A DNA stretch of 64,000 nucleotides from Mesorhizobium sp. (GCA_004020365.1 SAQR01000002.1:177753-241752), one strand, 5' to 3'. Positions 1 through 8,298 are shown, numbered from the stretch's first letter. Program-made: numbers and translations. Notes: generated from the letters alone by a model not told the origin.

Positions 1-52
1 AGCCGTGATGACCGTCCCGCCGCCCAGATTGACCTTAGGGTAGCGCAATCGT

Positions 53-190
53 GCGACAATTCGTAGGGGCTTCGCAGATGAAGCGGCAACCGCCGGGTGC
101 AAGCGTAGTCTGGAGGCCTGCGCGGTCGCGAAATCAGGACGCGGAGGAGAGGGATTGGGCGACCGGTCGATCCCGCGCTCGGTCTTCGAC
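53..190. repeat. Decayed copy of cysH tail region (block Y, copy A)
   Basis: Direct imperfect repeat of 3968-4124. Long stretches match, for example the identical run TTCGCAGATGAAGCGGCAAC and the run GCGAAATCAGGACGCGGAGG. Copy B contains the true 3' end of cysH; copy A has lost the reading frame and the catalytic Cys. The unit lies in the same orientation on the far side of the hpa cassette, which points to duplication around a cassette insertion. Confidence 0.7.
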
Positions 191-324
191 CAAATGCGGT
201 GGAATATCAGGTCATTGTAGTTCCCTCTGATTGGCAAGCTCATGGGCTGCTTGGCACTTCTTTCCAAACTCACGAGCTCATCGTGTGCGCGGCAGCATCC
301 TCGCACATTGGTACGGTCACCTAG

Positions 325-385
325 GTTCCCGGCAGCTGATCTCCTACTAGTTTTCGCGAGCTTGCCTAGTTTTCAATCATGCGAC
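325..385. repeat. Direct repeat flanking hpa cassette (block X, copy A)
   Basis: About 60 bp, matching 3912-3972 in the same orientation with a 3-bp indel (CTCCTACTAG against CTCCTAG) and a few substitutions. Both copies end in ATGCGAC. Together the two copies bracket the cupin-hpaB-hpaC-GntR block. Confidence 0.75.
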
Positions 386-526
386 CTTCTACGCCTGCCC
401 TTCTGGACAGCCATACGATAACCCGTGACCCGCAACAGACATTAGGAACGTCAGAGACGCGCTATCACTTACGAGACATTGTACGGCTCGGCGGCGCACG
501 CTTGGGCGGACATCGTTCGAGCAAAG

Positions 527-907
527 TTAGGTCTGGTAGTAGTGAAGCTCGAGCAACAGGCACCCGGTATGCGACCGGAACGGACCGTGATAGACGCCAG
601 GCGGCCGGCAAGCGTAGGTGTTCGGGGCAAAACTCAGCGACGGCTCTTCGCCTGAAGATCCGCCGACGATGAGATCTCCCGATACGAGATAGACCTCTTC
701 CCAGTATTCATGCACGAACGGCACCGTCGTATGGGCGCCCGGCGCAAACCTCAGCAGCCGCGTGCGGTGCCCGGTCTTGCCCGCGTCGTCAAGCCGGCCG
801 GCAAGGATCTTCTGCTCGATGCCGGGCGGGTAACCAGGCGGCGAATGCCAGCCCTCCCCGGTCATGTCGATTGTGTGAAATTCCTTGTGTTCCTTTCGGA
901 TCGGCAT
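527..907 (-). CDS. Cupin-domain protein linked to HpaB-type monooxygenase
   Basis: A 126-residue single-domain cupin. The central segment has a conserved small barrel: APGAHTTVPFVHEYWEEVYLVSG, whose His and Glu residues are candidate metal ligands, followed by PPGVYHGPF. I place the start at the ATG at 907, which has a GAGG Shine-Dalgarno six bases upstream and lies 8 bp after the hpaB stop. A TTG twelve bases further up is less likely. It is the last gene of a GntR-hpaC-hpaB-cupin transcription unit, so it may be a dioxygenase, isomerase or sensor acting on the monooxygenase product. Substrate and chemistry cannot be read from the sequence. It resembles ChrR-like cupins as much as catabolic ones. 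Confidence 0.75.
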   Translation of the reverse strand: MPIRKEHKEFHTIDMTGEGWHSPPGYPPGIEQKILAGRLDDAGKTGHRTRLLRFAPGAHTTVPFVHEYWEEVYLVSGDLIVGGSSGEEPSLSFAPNTYACRPPGVYHGPFRSHTGCLLLELHYYQT

Positions 908-915
908 GGCAAACC

Positions 916-2403
916 TCAAGCGGCAACCGGAGCGGCACGGTCGACCTCGTCGTCCAGCGAATAGCTGTCAAGCATGTGGTCGACGAGCTGCGTGCAGCGG
1001 TCCCAGTCGAAGGTGCGGAAGCTGTGCCCCTTAGTCACGAAGGTGGCGCCGGCATAGAACATCTCGTATTGCGTGTGGCGCGAAGCGAACTCTGAGCCGA
1101 TCGCATCCCAGGCCAGCTTGAAGAATTTTACCCGGCCCTTCGACGAAGTGACCGGCGATTGCTGTGTCTTTTCAATCAGACTGCACAGCTCCGGATCGGC
1201 GAAATCCTGGACGGAAGACGGCAGCATGATCAGTCCGCCGCCCGCCAGGTCGCGCAAGGCGAGGACCACCCCGGCATAGAGTTGCTGTGTCAGCACCTGA
1301 GCCGAATAGAGCGTATGCGCGTCGGGCACGAAATAGGCGCCAAGCATGCGGCCCTTCACCTCCATGGCGTGTACTAACGCGTCGACCATGGTGTTCTGCG
1401 CTGCAAGCACTCCCAGCGTCTCGCGCACCTGCGGAAAGTTGATGACGCCGTTGGTCTCGGCGATGCGCCGGGCGATGCCAACAAGGAAGCGCATCTTCAC
1501 CATCAGGCGGATCTGCGCCTGGTAGTTCTGGAAGACATGCGCCGGCGTGGCATGGAACTGCCGTTGGCACATGGCGATGTCCCCGTTGATAAAGACGCGC
1601 TCCCAAGGAACTTTCACATTGTCGAAGTAGAGCACGGCATCGTTCTCGTCGAAGCGGCTGGCGAGTGGATTATCGAAGACACTGGCGGCGCTCTCCTCGT
1701 AGGATTTGCGCGACAGGATCTTTAGCCCGCCGGCATTCATCGGCACGGCGAAGGACACAGCATAGGGCTCGTCGCCTTCGCGCAGCGGCTGGATGCAGGT
1801 GACGAACACCTCGTTTGCCATGATGCCGCCGGTCGCCAGCATCTTGGCGCCGCGGATTGTCAGGCCTGCTGCATCCTGGTCGACAACGCCGGCGGTGAGG
1901 AAGCGGTCCTGCTGCTCACCCGCGGGCTTCGAGCGGTCGGCCTGTGGATTGATGATGACGTAGGTGAGATAGAGTTCGTTATCCCGGGCGTAGCGGTAAT
2001 AATCGGCAAGTGCCGCGGCTCGCGCCTTGTCATAGGCTTCGAAGACCTCGATCCCCATGAACATGCCGGAAATGCAGGAGGCGACATGGTCTGGGGCGCG
2101 GCCAAGAAAGCCGTAATGAAGCTCCGTCCAGGTTTCCAGCGCCTTGCGCCGTTCGACGAGCTCGGCATGGCTGCGCGGCAACTGCCAGATGCGATTGGCC
2201 CGCTGCCCGCCGCTTTCGGGAACTTCAAAGGTCATCAACGCCCGGTTATCTGGCCGAGCCTGGAAGTCGTAGAGCGTGCCGACCGACCGGATCGTCTGGC
2301 GGAAGGCTGGATGCGCGGTGACGTCGCCGGCCATCTGGCCATCGATATAGACTTGCCTGCCATCTCTCAGCATCTCGATATGCTGCGCCCCAGTCTTGAT
2401 CAT
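916..2403 (-). CDS. hpaB: HpaB-family FADH2-dependent aromatic monooxygenase, large subunit
   Basis: A 495-residue protein of the 4-hydroxyphenylacetate 3-hydroxylase family (acyl-CoA-dehydrogenase-like fold). This family uses reduced flavin supplied by a partner reductase to ortho-hydroxylate phenolic rings. Family-like stretches include the N-terminal segment with LRDGRQVYIDG and DVTAHPAF, the central SFAVPMNAGGLKILSRKSYE, and LYFDNVKVPWERVF. The length suits the family (about 480-520). The start ATG at 2403 has a strong GGAGG five bases upstream. It lies 14 bp after the flavin-reductase gene, so the two form a two-component system. The natural substrate is uncertain: 4-hydroxyphenylacetate, chlorophenol and other phenol hydroxylases share this fold, and no ring-cleavage genes sit nearby. 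Confidence 0.85.
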   Translation of the reverse strand: MIKTGAQHIEMLRDGRQVYIDGQMAGDVTAHPAFRQTIRSVGTLYDFQARPDNRALMTFEVPESGGQRANRIWQLPRSHAELVERRKALETWTELHYGFLGRAPDHVASCISGMFMGIEVFEAYDKARAAALADYYRYARDNELYLTYVIINPQADRSKPAGEQQDRFLTAGVVDQDAAGLTIRGAKMLATGGIMANEVFVTCIQPLREGDEPYAVSFAVPMNAGGLKILSRKSYEESAASVFDNPLASRFDENDAVLYFDNVKVPWERVFINGDIAMCQRQFHATPAHVFQNYQAQIRLMVKMRFLVGIARRIAETNGVINFPQVRETLGVLAAQNTMVDALVHAMEVKGRMLGAYFVPDAHTLYSAQVLTQQLYAGVVLALRDLAGGGLIMLPSSVQDFADPELCSLIEKTQQSPVTSSKGRVKFFKLAWDAIGSEFASRHTQYEMFYAGATFVTKGHSFRTFDWDRCTQLVDHMLDSYSLDDEVDRAAPVAA

Positions 2404-2417
2404 CTTACCCTCCGCGA

Positions 2418-2954
2418 TCAGTAGTGGATGCCGAGCGGCCAGAGCGGCGCCGCGAACTCCGTTGGCTGCAGTGATGCGTAGCGCCCCTTGCCAAAAACGA
2501 GCGGTTGCCGGTCGGCGAAGGACCGAAAATGCTTCACCCTGGCGATGAACAGCTCGTGGTCGCCGGCTTCGTGCCTAGCCCACGGCTCGCAGTCGAACAG
2601 CGCCGCCGCGCCGGGCAGCACCGGGGCGCCAGAGCGGCCTTGCTCGAACCGCATCCCCTCCCACTTGTTGGAAAGCGGCGTGGCGAAGCGGTTGGAAATG
2701 TCCTTCTGGTTTTCCGAGAGGACGTTGACCGTGTAACTGGCGGCCTTCTGCCAGAGCGGTAGGCCGGCTGAACGACGGTCGATGCTGAACAGGACGAGAG
2801 GCGGATCGAGAGACAGCGAGTTGAACGAACTCATCGTCATGCCGAGCTGCTCGCCATCGGCCACACAGGTGACGACGCAGACGCCGGTCGGAAACTGTCC
2901 CAGTGCCTGGCGGAACGCGCGCACGTCGAAAGCCGTTTCCTTGTGGATGATCAT
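2418..2954 (-). CDS. hpaC: HpaC-type NAD(P)H:flavin oxidoreductase
   Basis: A 178-residue flavin reductase of the flavin_reduct/DIM6-NTAB family, which would supply reduced flavin to the adjacent HpaB-type oxygenase. The early FRQALGQFPTGVCVVTC, the SFNSLSLDPPLVLFSI segment and the later GDHELFIARV are the usual flavin-binding landmarks. I chose the ATG at 2954 because AAGGGG sits six bases upstream; a GTG 18 bases earlier is possible. It is followed by hpaB with a 14-bp gap and preceded, after 92 bp, by the GntR regulator on the same strand. HpaC is my pairing by context; the family itself does not define the oxygenase partner. Confidence 0.88.
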   Translation of the reverse strand: MIIHKETAFDVRAFRQALGQFPTGVCVVTCVADGEQLGMTMSSFNSLSLDPPLVLFSIDRRSAGLPLWQKAASYTVNVLSENQKDISNRFATPLSNKWEGMRFEQGRSGAPVLPGAAALFDCEPWARHEAGDHELFIARVKHFRSFADRQPLVFGKGRYASLQPTEFAAPLWPLGIHY

Positions 2955-3046
2955 GCCCGGCCCCTTCGGCACCGATCTGTTAGATCACGATAATCAATTC
3001 ACCAATTCCGTTGACCAACTGCCATGCGAACCCCGCGGCCTTCCCC

Positions 3047-3763
3047 TTACTGCGCCGCCACCGCCGGACTGCGCTCGGTTGCAAGCGAACCCCAGCCTGC
3101 CGCGATCGGCAGCCGCAACGCGACCAGCGTCCGCGCCAGATGCTGGGCGACGGCTGCGGCCGCCTGTTCAGGCTGTCCGCGGCGTATGCCCTCGACGATC
3201 GCTGCGTGCTCGGCAAGCACGCTGTCGCCGCGTCCGCCGGAGATTGTGATAGCGCGCACGCCCATCCGCAACTGGCGGTCCCGTAGGCTCTCATAGAAGT
3301 CGGCGAGCACCGGATTGCCGGCGGCGCGCACGATCGTACGATGAAAGTCCCGGTCACATTCGATGAACGCAACGGTGTCGTGTTGCACCTCCACCTGCCG
3401 GGCCATTAGCCTGTCGAGTTCCGCGGCAAGCATGTCGCCGAAGCCGGCCGCCTGCCGTGCGCACCACTCTTCCACCAAGCCGCGCGCCTGCATCACCGCT
3501 TCGATCTCCGTCTCCGTGATCGGCGGTACATAGGCGCCCTTTTTCGGCACGATCTGCAGGAGGCCGTCTGCTTCGAGCCTCAACAGCGCCTCACGCACCG
3601 GCGTCCGCGACGTTCCCGTCTCGCGGCAAACCTCCGCCTCGGTAAGGAACGTGCCCTCGCGGCTAGGCAAGGTCAGCACATGCTGCTTCAGCCAGCGGTA
3701 GACGACGTCCTGTGCAGCATCGGCGCGTTGGCCAGGGCGTTGCGATTGAAAACGTTCAGTCAT
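3047..3763 (-). CDS. GntR-family (FCD) transcriptional regulator of the hpa cassette
   Basis: A 238-residue repressor-type regulator. The N-terminal winged helix (about residues 20-80) contains LTEAEVCRETGTSRTPVREALLRLEADGLL, the standard GntR recognition helix. The C-terminal all-helical FCD domain (about 95-225) has ECDRDFHRTIVRAAGN, supplying the Asp/His residues that usually bind a metal and a carboxylate effector. The ATG at 3763 is the only sensible start. It heads the transcription unit leading to hpaC, hpaB and the cupin, so it probably controls them and itself. A perfect 10-bp palindrome lies just upstream (3771-3780). The effector is unknown but likely the acid substrate of the oxygenase pathway. 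Confidence 0.9.
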   Translation of the reverse strand: MTERFQSQRPGQRADAAQDVVYRWLKQHVLTLPSREGTFLTEAEVCRETGTSRTPVREALLRLEADGLLQIVPKKGAYVPPITETEIEAVMQARGLVEEWCARQAAGFGDMLAAELDRLMARQVEVQHDTVAFIECDRDFHRTIVRAAGNPVLADFYESLRDRQLRMGVRAITISGGRGDSVLAEHAAIVEGIRRGQPEQAAAAVAQHLARTLVALRLPIAAGWGSLATERSPAVAAQ

Positions 3764-3770
3764 AGGCAGA

Positions 3771-3780
3771 ATGTATACAT
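3771..3780. promoter_or_regulatory. Palindromic candidate GntR operator
   Basis: ATGTATACAT is a perfect palindrome eight bases upstream of the GntR start codon and resembles the TTGTATACAA-like sites of FCD-type regulators. TTGTCTATAAGG follows directly, so the site would overlap the promoter. Assignment is by position and symmetry only. Confidence 0.5.
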
Positions 3781-3911
3781 GTTGTCTATAAGGTCAAGCT
3801 AATTTTCGACCTGGCTGCGCCGAGCGTAAACGTCAAAAAGTGGCGCTAGCTTCACATTCCGACGTCAGCTCAGACAGCAAGATTCCATCCCGGGGCGCCT
3901 GCTTTTCACCA

Positions 3912-3972
3912 CTAGTTGCCGGCGGCTGATCTCCTAGTTTTCGCGAGCTTGCCTAGTTTTCAAGCATGCGAC
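3912..3972. repeat. Direct repeat flanking hpa cassette (block X, copy B)
   Basis: Same-orientation partner of 325-385. Here block X runs straight into block Y (shared GCGAC at 3968-3972), so this side looks like the original arrangement downstream of cysH. Positions 3781-3911 between the regulator's palindrome and this repeat show no gene. Confidence 0.75.
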
Positions 3973-4124
3973 AAATCGTAGTGGCTTCGCAGATGAAGCG
4001 GCAACGGCCGATTCTAAGCGTTGACTGGATGCCTGCGTGATCGCGAAATCAGGACGCGGAGGAGACCGAATAGTGTGAGGGAGCGCCGGCGGGCGATCGG
4101 TGAATCCCGCACTCCATCTTCGAC
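3968..4124. repeat. Block Y, copy B, overlapping the cysH 3' end
   Basis: Partner of 53-190. The right part (4049-4124) encodes the last residues of CysH, including the ECGIH active-site motif; the left part is non-coding sequence downstream of cysH. Similarity to copy A stops inside the gene at about 4124. Confidence 0.7.
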
Positions 4125-4762
4125 AGTCCGCTCCAGCGGCCCGCGCGCGGATTGTCCGCGCTGCCGCACGCGACCGTGCACGGCGCGCAGCCGATCGAGA
4201 GGTAGCCTTTTTCGAGGAGCGGATGCCGGGGAAGATTATAGCGATCGAGATAGGCCTCGATCTCTTGGCGGGTGAAGCGGGCAAGCGGATCGACCTTCAG
4301 GCGTCCGTCAGTTTCCTCGAGCGTCGGAACGTCCGCGCGAAGCCCGCCATGATATCGCTTGCGACCGGAAATCCAGGCCTTGAAGCCGGTCAGCGTATTT
4401 TCGAGCGGCAGAACCTTGCGGATCTGGCAGCACCGGTCCGGATCGCGGCGGTGCAGCGATCCAGCCCCGTCGAGCGCCTGCAAGACATCCGTTTGAGGCG
4501 TGACGACGCGCAGATCGGTGAGGCCGAGCAGAGCCGTCAGCTGCGCGCGATAGGCGATCGTTTCCGAAAACAGCTTTCCTGTGTCGAGCGTGATGACGGG
4601 GAGCGAACGGTCGATCGCGGCCGCCATGTGCAGCAGCACCGCGGATTCCGCGCCAAACGAGGACACAAGCGCTATGTTTCCGCAAAACACATCGCTGACG
4701 AGCGGCGCCAGCAGGTCGGGTCCGTCGAGATGGTTCAGCTCTGCGATGACGGCTTCATACAT
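4049..4762 (-). CDS. cysH: Adenylyl-sulfate (APS) reductase
   Basis: A 237-residue CysH of the iron-sulfur type. It reduces adenylyl sulfate to sulfite and AMP in assimilatory sulfate reduction, with thioredoxin as donor. Visible motifs are the SSFGAESAVLLHM nucleotide loop, the DTGKLF motif, the Cys-Cys pair in DRCCQIRKV, the CxxC in GCAPC (the four 4Fe-4S ligands) and the C-terminal ECGIH catalytic Cys. The four-cysteine pattern favours APS over PAPS as substrate. I prefer the ATG at 4762; a TTG at 4780 is also in frame and neither has a strong Shine-Dalgarno. It lies 45 bp downstream of the YeiH-cytochrome fusion on the same strand and may be co-transcribed. The usual cysG/cysI/cysDN neighbours are absent. 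The tail after ECGIH differs from family norms and coincides with a duplicated block. Confidence 0.93.
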   Translation of the reverse strand: MYEAVIAELNHLDGPDLLAPLVSDVFCGNIALVSSFGAESAVLLHMAAAIDRSLPVITLDTGKLFSETIAYRAQLTALLGLTDLRVVTPQTDVLQALDGAGSLHRRDPDRCCQIRKVLPLENTLTGFKAWISGRKRYHGGLRADVPTLEETDGRLKVDPLARFTRQEIEAYLDRYNLPRHPLLEKGYLSIGCAPCTVACGSADNPRAGRWSGLSKMECGIHRSPAGAPSHYSVSSAS

Positions 4763-4807
4763 GGCGGTTCGGCCGATCAAAAACGGTGGTGGCGTGACGA
4801 AGCCGCA

Positions 4808-6238
4808 TCATAGCTTCGCCACGAAATCGAGGAGCGCCTGGCGGTCGGTCTCGTCCAGGTCGAAGAAGCGGTCGCGCACGATCTGCGCCGTGCCGCCATG
4901 GGCGAAGACGGCATCGCGTAGCGTGGTCGCGCGGCCGTCGTGCAGGTAGCGGTGGCGCAGGCGGATGCCGACGAGCGGTGCGGTCCGCCATTCGGCGCCG
5001 ATGGCATCGCCCTGGACGATCTTGTCGTCGAGCGCCGGCCCCATGTCGTGCAGCAAAAGGTCGGAGTACAACTCGACTTCGCCGTCGGTGCCCTCCAGCG
5101 CCGGCACATGGCATTTGGCGCAGCCGATCGAGGCGAAAAGCCGTCCGCCAGGGCTGCCAAGCATCGCGCTTTGGCTCGATGAGGGCGATGCGGCCAGGAA
5201 GGTCGCCGAGAACGGGATCAGCGCAGCATAGGCCAGGGCCGCCGACAGAGCCACCCCGACGAAACCGATGCCGATCAGGCGCCAGGCGCCGCCGGCCTCT
5301 CCGAGCCGTCCGACCCGGGTGGTGATGCCGAGCGCGATCATCACCATCAGGAACAGGAACTGGTCGGCATCGAGGATGGCGCGGCGCAGTTGCGGATTGA
5401 GGGTGATCTCCGAATTGAGCATCACCACAGCGATGAACGCGACGATGAACCACGGGAACGGGATCGGCGGCGCCTCTTGCGCCTTGTTGCGGCTGCGAAA
5501 CACCAGGCTGGCGGCCAGCAGAAGCGGGACGAGCATCAGCACTTTGCTGAGTTTGACCAGTGTGGCGGTGTTCAGCGCGTCGTCGGAAATGGCGAAGGAG
5601 GCGCCGTAGACCTGCGCCAGCTCGAAAATGCTCGCCCCGACGAACACGCCATAGAGGCGATCGTCGAGATGTGGCAGCCAACCGCCCAGGAACATGACCG
5701 GATAGGCGAGCAACGCCACGGTGCCGCTCAGCGTGATCAAGGCGATGGCGATGCCGGCGCTCTGGTCGCGCGCCCGCATCAGCGCGGCCATCGAGAGGAT
5801 CGCCGCGGCGCCGCAGACGGCGCTGCCGACCGCGACCAGCAGCGCGATCTCGGCGTCGAGCCTGAACAGCTTGCGCGCGATGGCGTAGAGCAGCGTCAGC
5901 ACCAGGATCAGTTCGATGGCCGCCACTGCGAGCGGCATGAACCCAAGATCCAGGAACAGCCGCGTCGTGATACGGAAGCCGACCAGCACCACGGCGAGCC
6001 GCAACAGATAGCGCTTGGTGAAGTCGAGCCCCGGGCGCAAGGCGTCCGGACAGGCGAAGCTGCTGCCGATCAGCAGCCCGAAGAGCATGGCGACCAGGAC
6101 CGGGTTGCGCGACAGCGGCTCGCCCAGTCCGCCGGCGATCCAGCCGGCCGCAACGGCGAGTGCCGCAGCAACGATGACGCCAGGCAGGACCGGGCGCATT
6201 TTTTCCGGCGCATGGGAGAGCGTCAGGGCAAGGCTCAT
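4808..6238 (-). CDS. YeiH-type permease fused to C-terminal half of di-haem (DUF1111) oxidoreductase
   Basis: A 476-residue fusion. Residues 1 to about 345 are a polytopic YeiH/UPF0324 (putative sulfate exporter) domain, with many hydrophobic helices and the hallmark GSAVCGAAAI at 138-147. Residues 365-476 are a soluble c-type cytochrome domain: haem motif C373-A-K-C376-H377, then YSDLLLHDMG (391-400), EWRTAPLVGI and YLHDGRATTL. These are the signatures of the second half of DUF1111 'thiol oxidoreductase'/MauG-like di-haem proteins. The first half is in the upstream gene, whose stop overlaps this start (ATGA). The haem domain must face the periplasm, so the permease C-terminus should be outside. 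YeiH function is itself unproven; nearby cysH hints at sulfur oxyanions, which is inference. Confidence 0.85.
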   Translation of the reverse strand: MSLALTLSHAPEKMRPVLPGVIVAAALAVAAGWIAGGLGEPLSRNPVLVAMLFGLLIGSSFACPDALRPGLDFTKRYLLRLAVVLVGFRITTRLFLDLGFMPLAVAAIELILVLTLLYAIARKLFRLDAEIALLVAVGSAVCGAAAILSMAALMRARDQSAGIAIALITLSGTVALLAYPVMFLGGWLPHLDDRLYGVFVGASIFELAQVYGASFAISDDALNTATLVKLSKVLMLVPLLLAASLVFRSRNKAQEAPPIPFPWFIVAFIAVVMLNSEITLNPQLRRAILDADQFLFLMVMIALGITTRVGRLGEAGGAWRLIGIGFVGVALSAALAYAALIPFSATFLAASPSSSQSAMLGSPGGRLFASIGCAKCHVPALEGTDGEVELYSDLLLHDMGPALDDKIVQGDAIGAEWRTAPLVGIRLRHRYLHDGRATTLRDAVFAHGGTAQIVRDRFFDLDETDRQALLDFVAKL

Positions 6239-8298
6239 GGCTTTGCCCCATCGGGCAGGCGCAGGGTTCGCAGATAGGAAGCAACCGCCTCGATCTGTGC
6301 GGAACTCTGCTCGATTGGCTGCGCGCCCGCCTCGCGGCTGGCCGTCGCGCTGGTGATACCGAGTTCGTTTGCGAAAGCGTTCGCAACCATATCTTCGAGG
6401 GTGGCGATATCAGCCTTCCAGCCGTATCGGCCGACCCGCGACGCGCCTTGGGAGTCGACGACATGATGGGCGCGGCCTTTGATGCCGTCGCCCTTGCTGA
6501 TCGCCTGCGCTTCGATGACGCTGTCTTGTATCTCGTCGATCCCGGCGATACTGTAGAGAGCGAGCGGCATACGCAGCGAAATCACATTGGCCTGGCTTGG
6601 CATTGCCGCCGACACGATCGCCACGCCATCACGCAAGGCATGGCGTCTGGCGACCGGACTGCTGGGATGTTCGATCGGCACCGTGCGCCCAGAGCCCGGA
6701 TCCATGTGGGCTATCCTGCGCGCAAAATGACTTTCATCGATGCTCGCGCCGCCAGGGCCGGGATGGCAGGCCACGCAGGACGTTGCATTGAACAATGGGC
6801 CGAGGCCCATCCGCGGCGTGAAATCGGTCTGGAACGACTTTTTTCCGTGCGCCGCAAGATTGGCGTCGGCGGCAGCGCTCTGCGTCTCCTGCGTCGCTGC
6901 CGCCGCGCCGTGCTCATCGAAGGCCCCAACCTCGACGAGCGCCCCTTCGTGGCCCGGAAATCCCGGAACCTCGCCGCCAATCGTAATCCAGATATGCTGT
7001 GCATCCGCCGACGTCGCGATCGCGCGAAGGCGATCGGGCCCGAGGGGTCCAAGACCGGGAACGTCGATCGTCGCGCGGGCGAGAAGCTGGCCGTCCTGGC
7101 TCACACGCAGCAGTGAACCGTCGCCGCGGTTGGCGACGAACAGATCGGACCCGCCGGCGAGTGTCGTATGGCTCGAAAACTGCGGATTGGCGATTTCGGG
7201 AATGGCGGCGGCGATGTCGACCGGACGGTCGAATTCCGGCAGCAAGATCGTGCGGATCCTGGCGACCGTTAAATGCCGCCGGTCGTCCTCCAGGTCAAGC
7301 AGCACCAGCCGGTCACGCCCCGGATCGGCGATGTAGAGAGCGCGGTCCGGGTTCCACTTGAAGGCGAGGCCGATGACGCCGGGATCGTCGCCGATGCCCT
7401 TGCTCGCCATGCCTTGGCCGGCGCTGACCGTGCCCGGCCCGGCCAAGCCGTCGACACCATCCTGGACGTGGATTTGAACCACGCCGCCATCCGCGGTGAC
7501 CGCGGCGAACACTGCGAAGCCGCTGCCGTCGGGCGAGGGGCCGAGAAACGCCGTTCCGAGCGCCCCCGTCTGCATTCCGCCCGATGTCAGCTGGCCGCTT
7601 GCTTGGTAATTCAGCAGCTTGCCAAGCCAGCCACTGGGCTGTGCTTTCGGCGCCTGCTCGCGATCGGTATGTCGGCCGGCGAACACGCCGCCGGCGGCGC
7701 GGCTTGGCGCGTTGGCGAGCGGCGCACCGTCGGGGTCGACGACGGTGACGCTGCCCTCGCCAGCCAATCCGTTCGGCGCGTTAGCGATCCAGGGTCTTCC
7801 GAAGGCGTTGTTGATCGAAATGTATCGTGGTCCGGATGCGGCTGCGAGGCGCGCGGTTCGAGCCCCGGCATTGTACCGCCGGTTCAGGAACAGTTCACTC
7901 TGCGCCGTGTAGAGCTGAACCCTCGCATCTCCGCCGTTGCCGGTGAGCTCTTGCGGAACGATAATGGTGCCACCAGACTTGCCGGCGCGCGGATCGATGG
8001 ACAGGATTGTCCCGACCTCAAATGCGGGATCGCCTGGCGGTGCGCCGAAATTGCTGCCTACCGCCACCAGGACCCTGAGCGGATCGAGCACTCGCCCTTC
8101 GCGCGTCGCCATAAGGAATTCCGGATTTCCCGGTATCGGCCCGCCGACATGAAAGCGCCCCACCTCGCGCACGCCGGCCACGTCGGGCAGCCCGACGGCA
8201 ACGATTCGAGCGTTCAGGCGCCAATCGGGAGTCTGATCTCCCGCGAACGCCCAGCCTGGCAACAGGCTGAGAACTATCGCCGTGGCCCTCGACAGCAT
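6235..8298 (-). CDS. Periplasmic beta-propeller-like protein carrying N-terminal half of a di-haem (DUF1111) oxidoreductase
   Basis: A 687-residue secreted protein. A Sec signal (MLSRATAIVLSLLPGWAFA) is followed at about 25-460 by a repetitive beta-rich region with LYIADPGRDRLVLLDL, DLFVANRGDGSLLRVS and HIWITIGG, typical of propeller/NHL-like repeats. Residues 490-687 match the first half of DUF1111 di-haem proteins: MGLGPLFNATSCVACH (haem C508, C511, H512), KGDGIKGRAHHVVD and GRYGWKADIATLEDMV. The expected second half is missing and is instead found at the end of the overlapping downstream YeiH fusion. The ATG at 8298 is chosen for GGAG seven bases upstream and because it begins the signal peptide; an in-frame ATG at 8364 would add 22 charged residues. 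Electron donor and substrate are unknown. Confidence 0.8.
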   Translation of the reverse strand: MLSRATAIVLSLLPGWAFAGDQTPDWRLNARIVAVGLPDVAGVREVGRFHVGGPIPGNPEFLMATREGRVLDPLRVLVAVGSNFGAPPGDPAFEVGTILSIDPRAGKSGGTIIVPQELTGNGGDARVQLYTAQSELFLNRRYNAGARTARLAAASGPRYISINNAFGRPWIANAPNGLAGEGSVTVVDPDGAPLANAPSRAAGGVFAGRHTDREQAPKAQPSGWLGKLLNYQASGQLTSGGMQTGALGTAFLGPSPDGSGFAVFAAVTADGGVVQIHVQDGVDGLAGPGTVSAGQGMASKGIGDDPGVIGLAFKWNPDRALYIADPGRDRLVLLDLEDDRRHLTVARIRTILLPEFDRPVDIAAAIPEIANPQFSSHTTLAGGSDLFVANRGDGSLLRVSQDGQLLARATIDVPGLGPLGPDRLRAIATSADAQHIWITIGGEVPGFPGHEGALVEVGAFDEHGAAAATQETQSAAADANLAAHGKKSFQTDFTPRMGLGPLFNATSCVACHPGPGGASIDESHFARRIAHMDPGSGRTVPIEHPSSPVARRHALRDGVAIVSAAMPSQANVISLRMPLALYSIAGIDEIQDSVIEAQAISKGDGIKGRAHHVVDSQGASRVGRYGWKADIATLEDMVANAFANELGITSATASREAGAQPIEQSSAQIEAVASYLRTLRLPDGAKP

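Larger units (their letters stand above)
1..526. other. Gene-poor left edge with decayed repeats
   Basis: No convincing gene lies in this stretch; the short open frames have no start context or family resemblance. It holds two sequence blocks (53-190 and 325-385) that recur at 3912-4124 beside the intact cysH gene. Read on the minus strand, about 140-190 gives residues resembling the C-terminus of CysH (SK-E-GI-RSP), with the Cys of the ECGIH motif replaced by Arg. It therefore looks like a dead gene tail. Between 191 and 324, and between 386 and 526, I see nothing I can name. Confidence 0.5.

Noticed and set aside
379-672. Short plus-strand frame near the left edge
   Set aside because: Arg/Ser/Thr-rich, overlaps a repeat and the antisense of the cupin gene, no Shine-Dalgarno.
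3903-3915. 13-bp match (TTTTCACCACTAG) to the reverse complement of 17824-17836
   Set aside because: Matches of this length are expected many times by chance in 64 kb, and one copy lies inside the end of a gene.
4755-6464. Very long reading frame in another frame across the YeiH fusion and the end of the upstream gene
   Set aside because: Composition is Arg/Ala/Pro-rich with no family pattern, and it overlaps two genes with clear motifs on the same strand; it is a shadow of high-GC codon bias.
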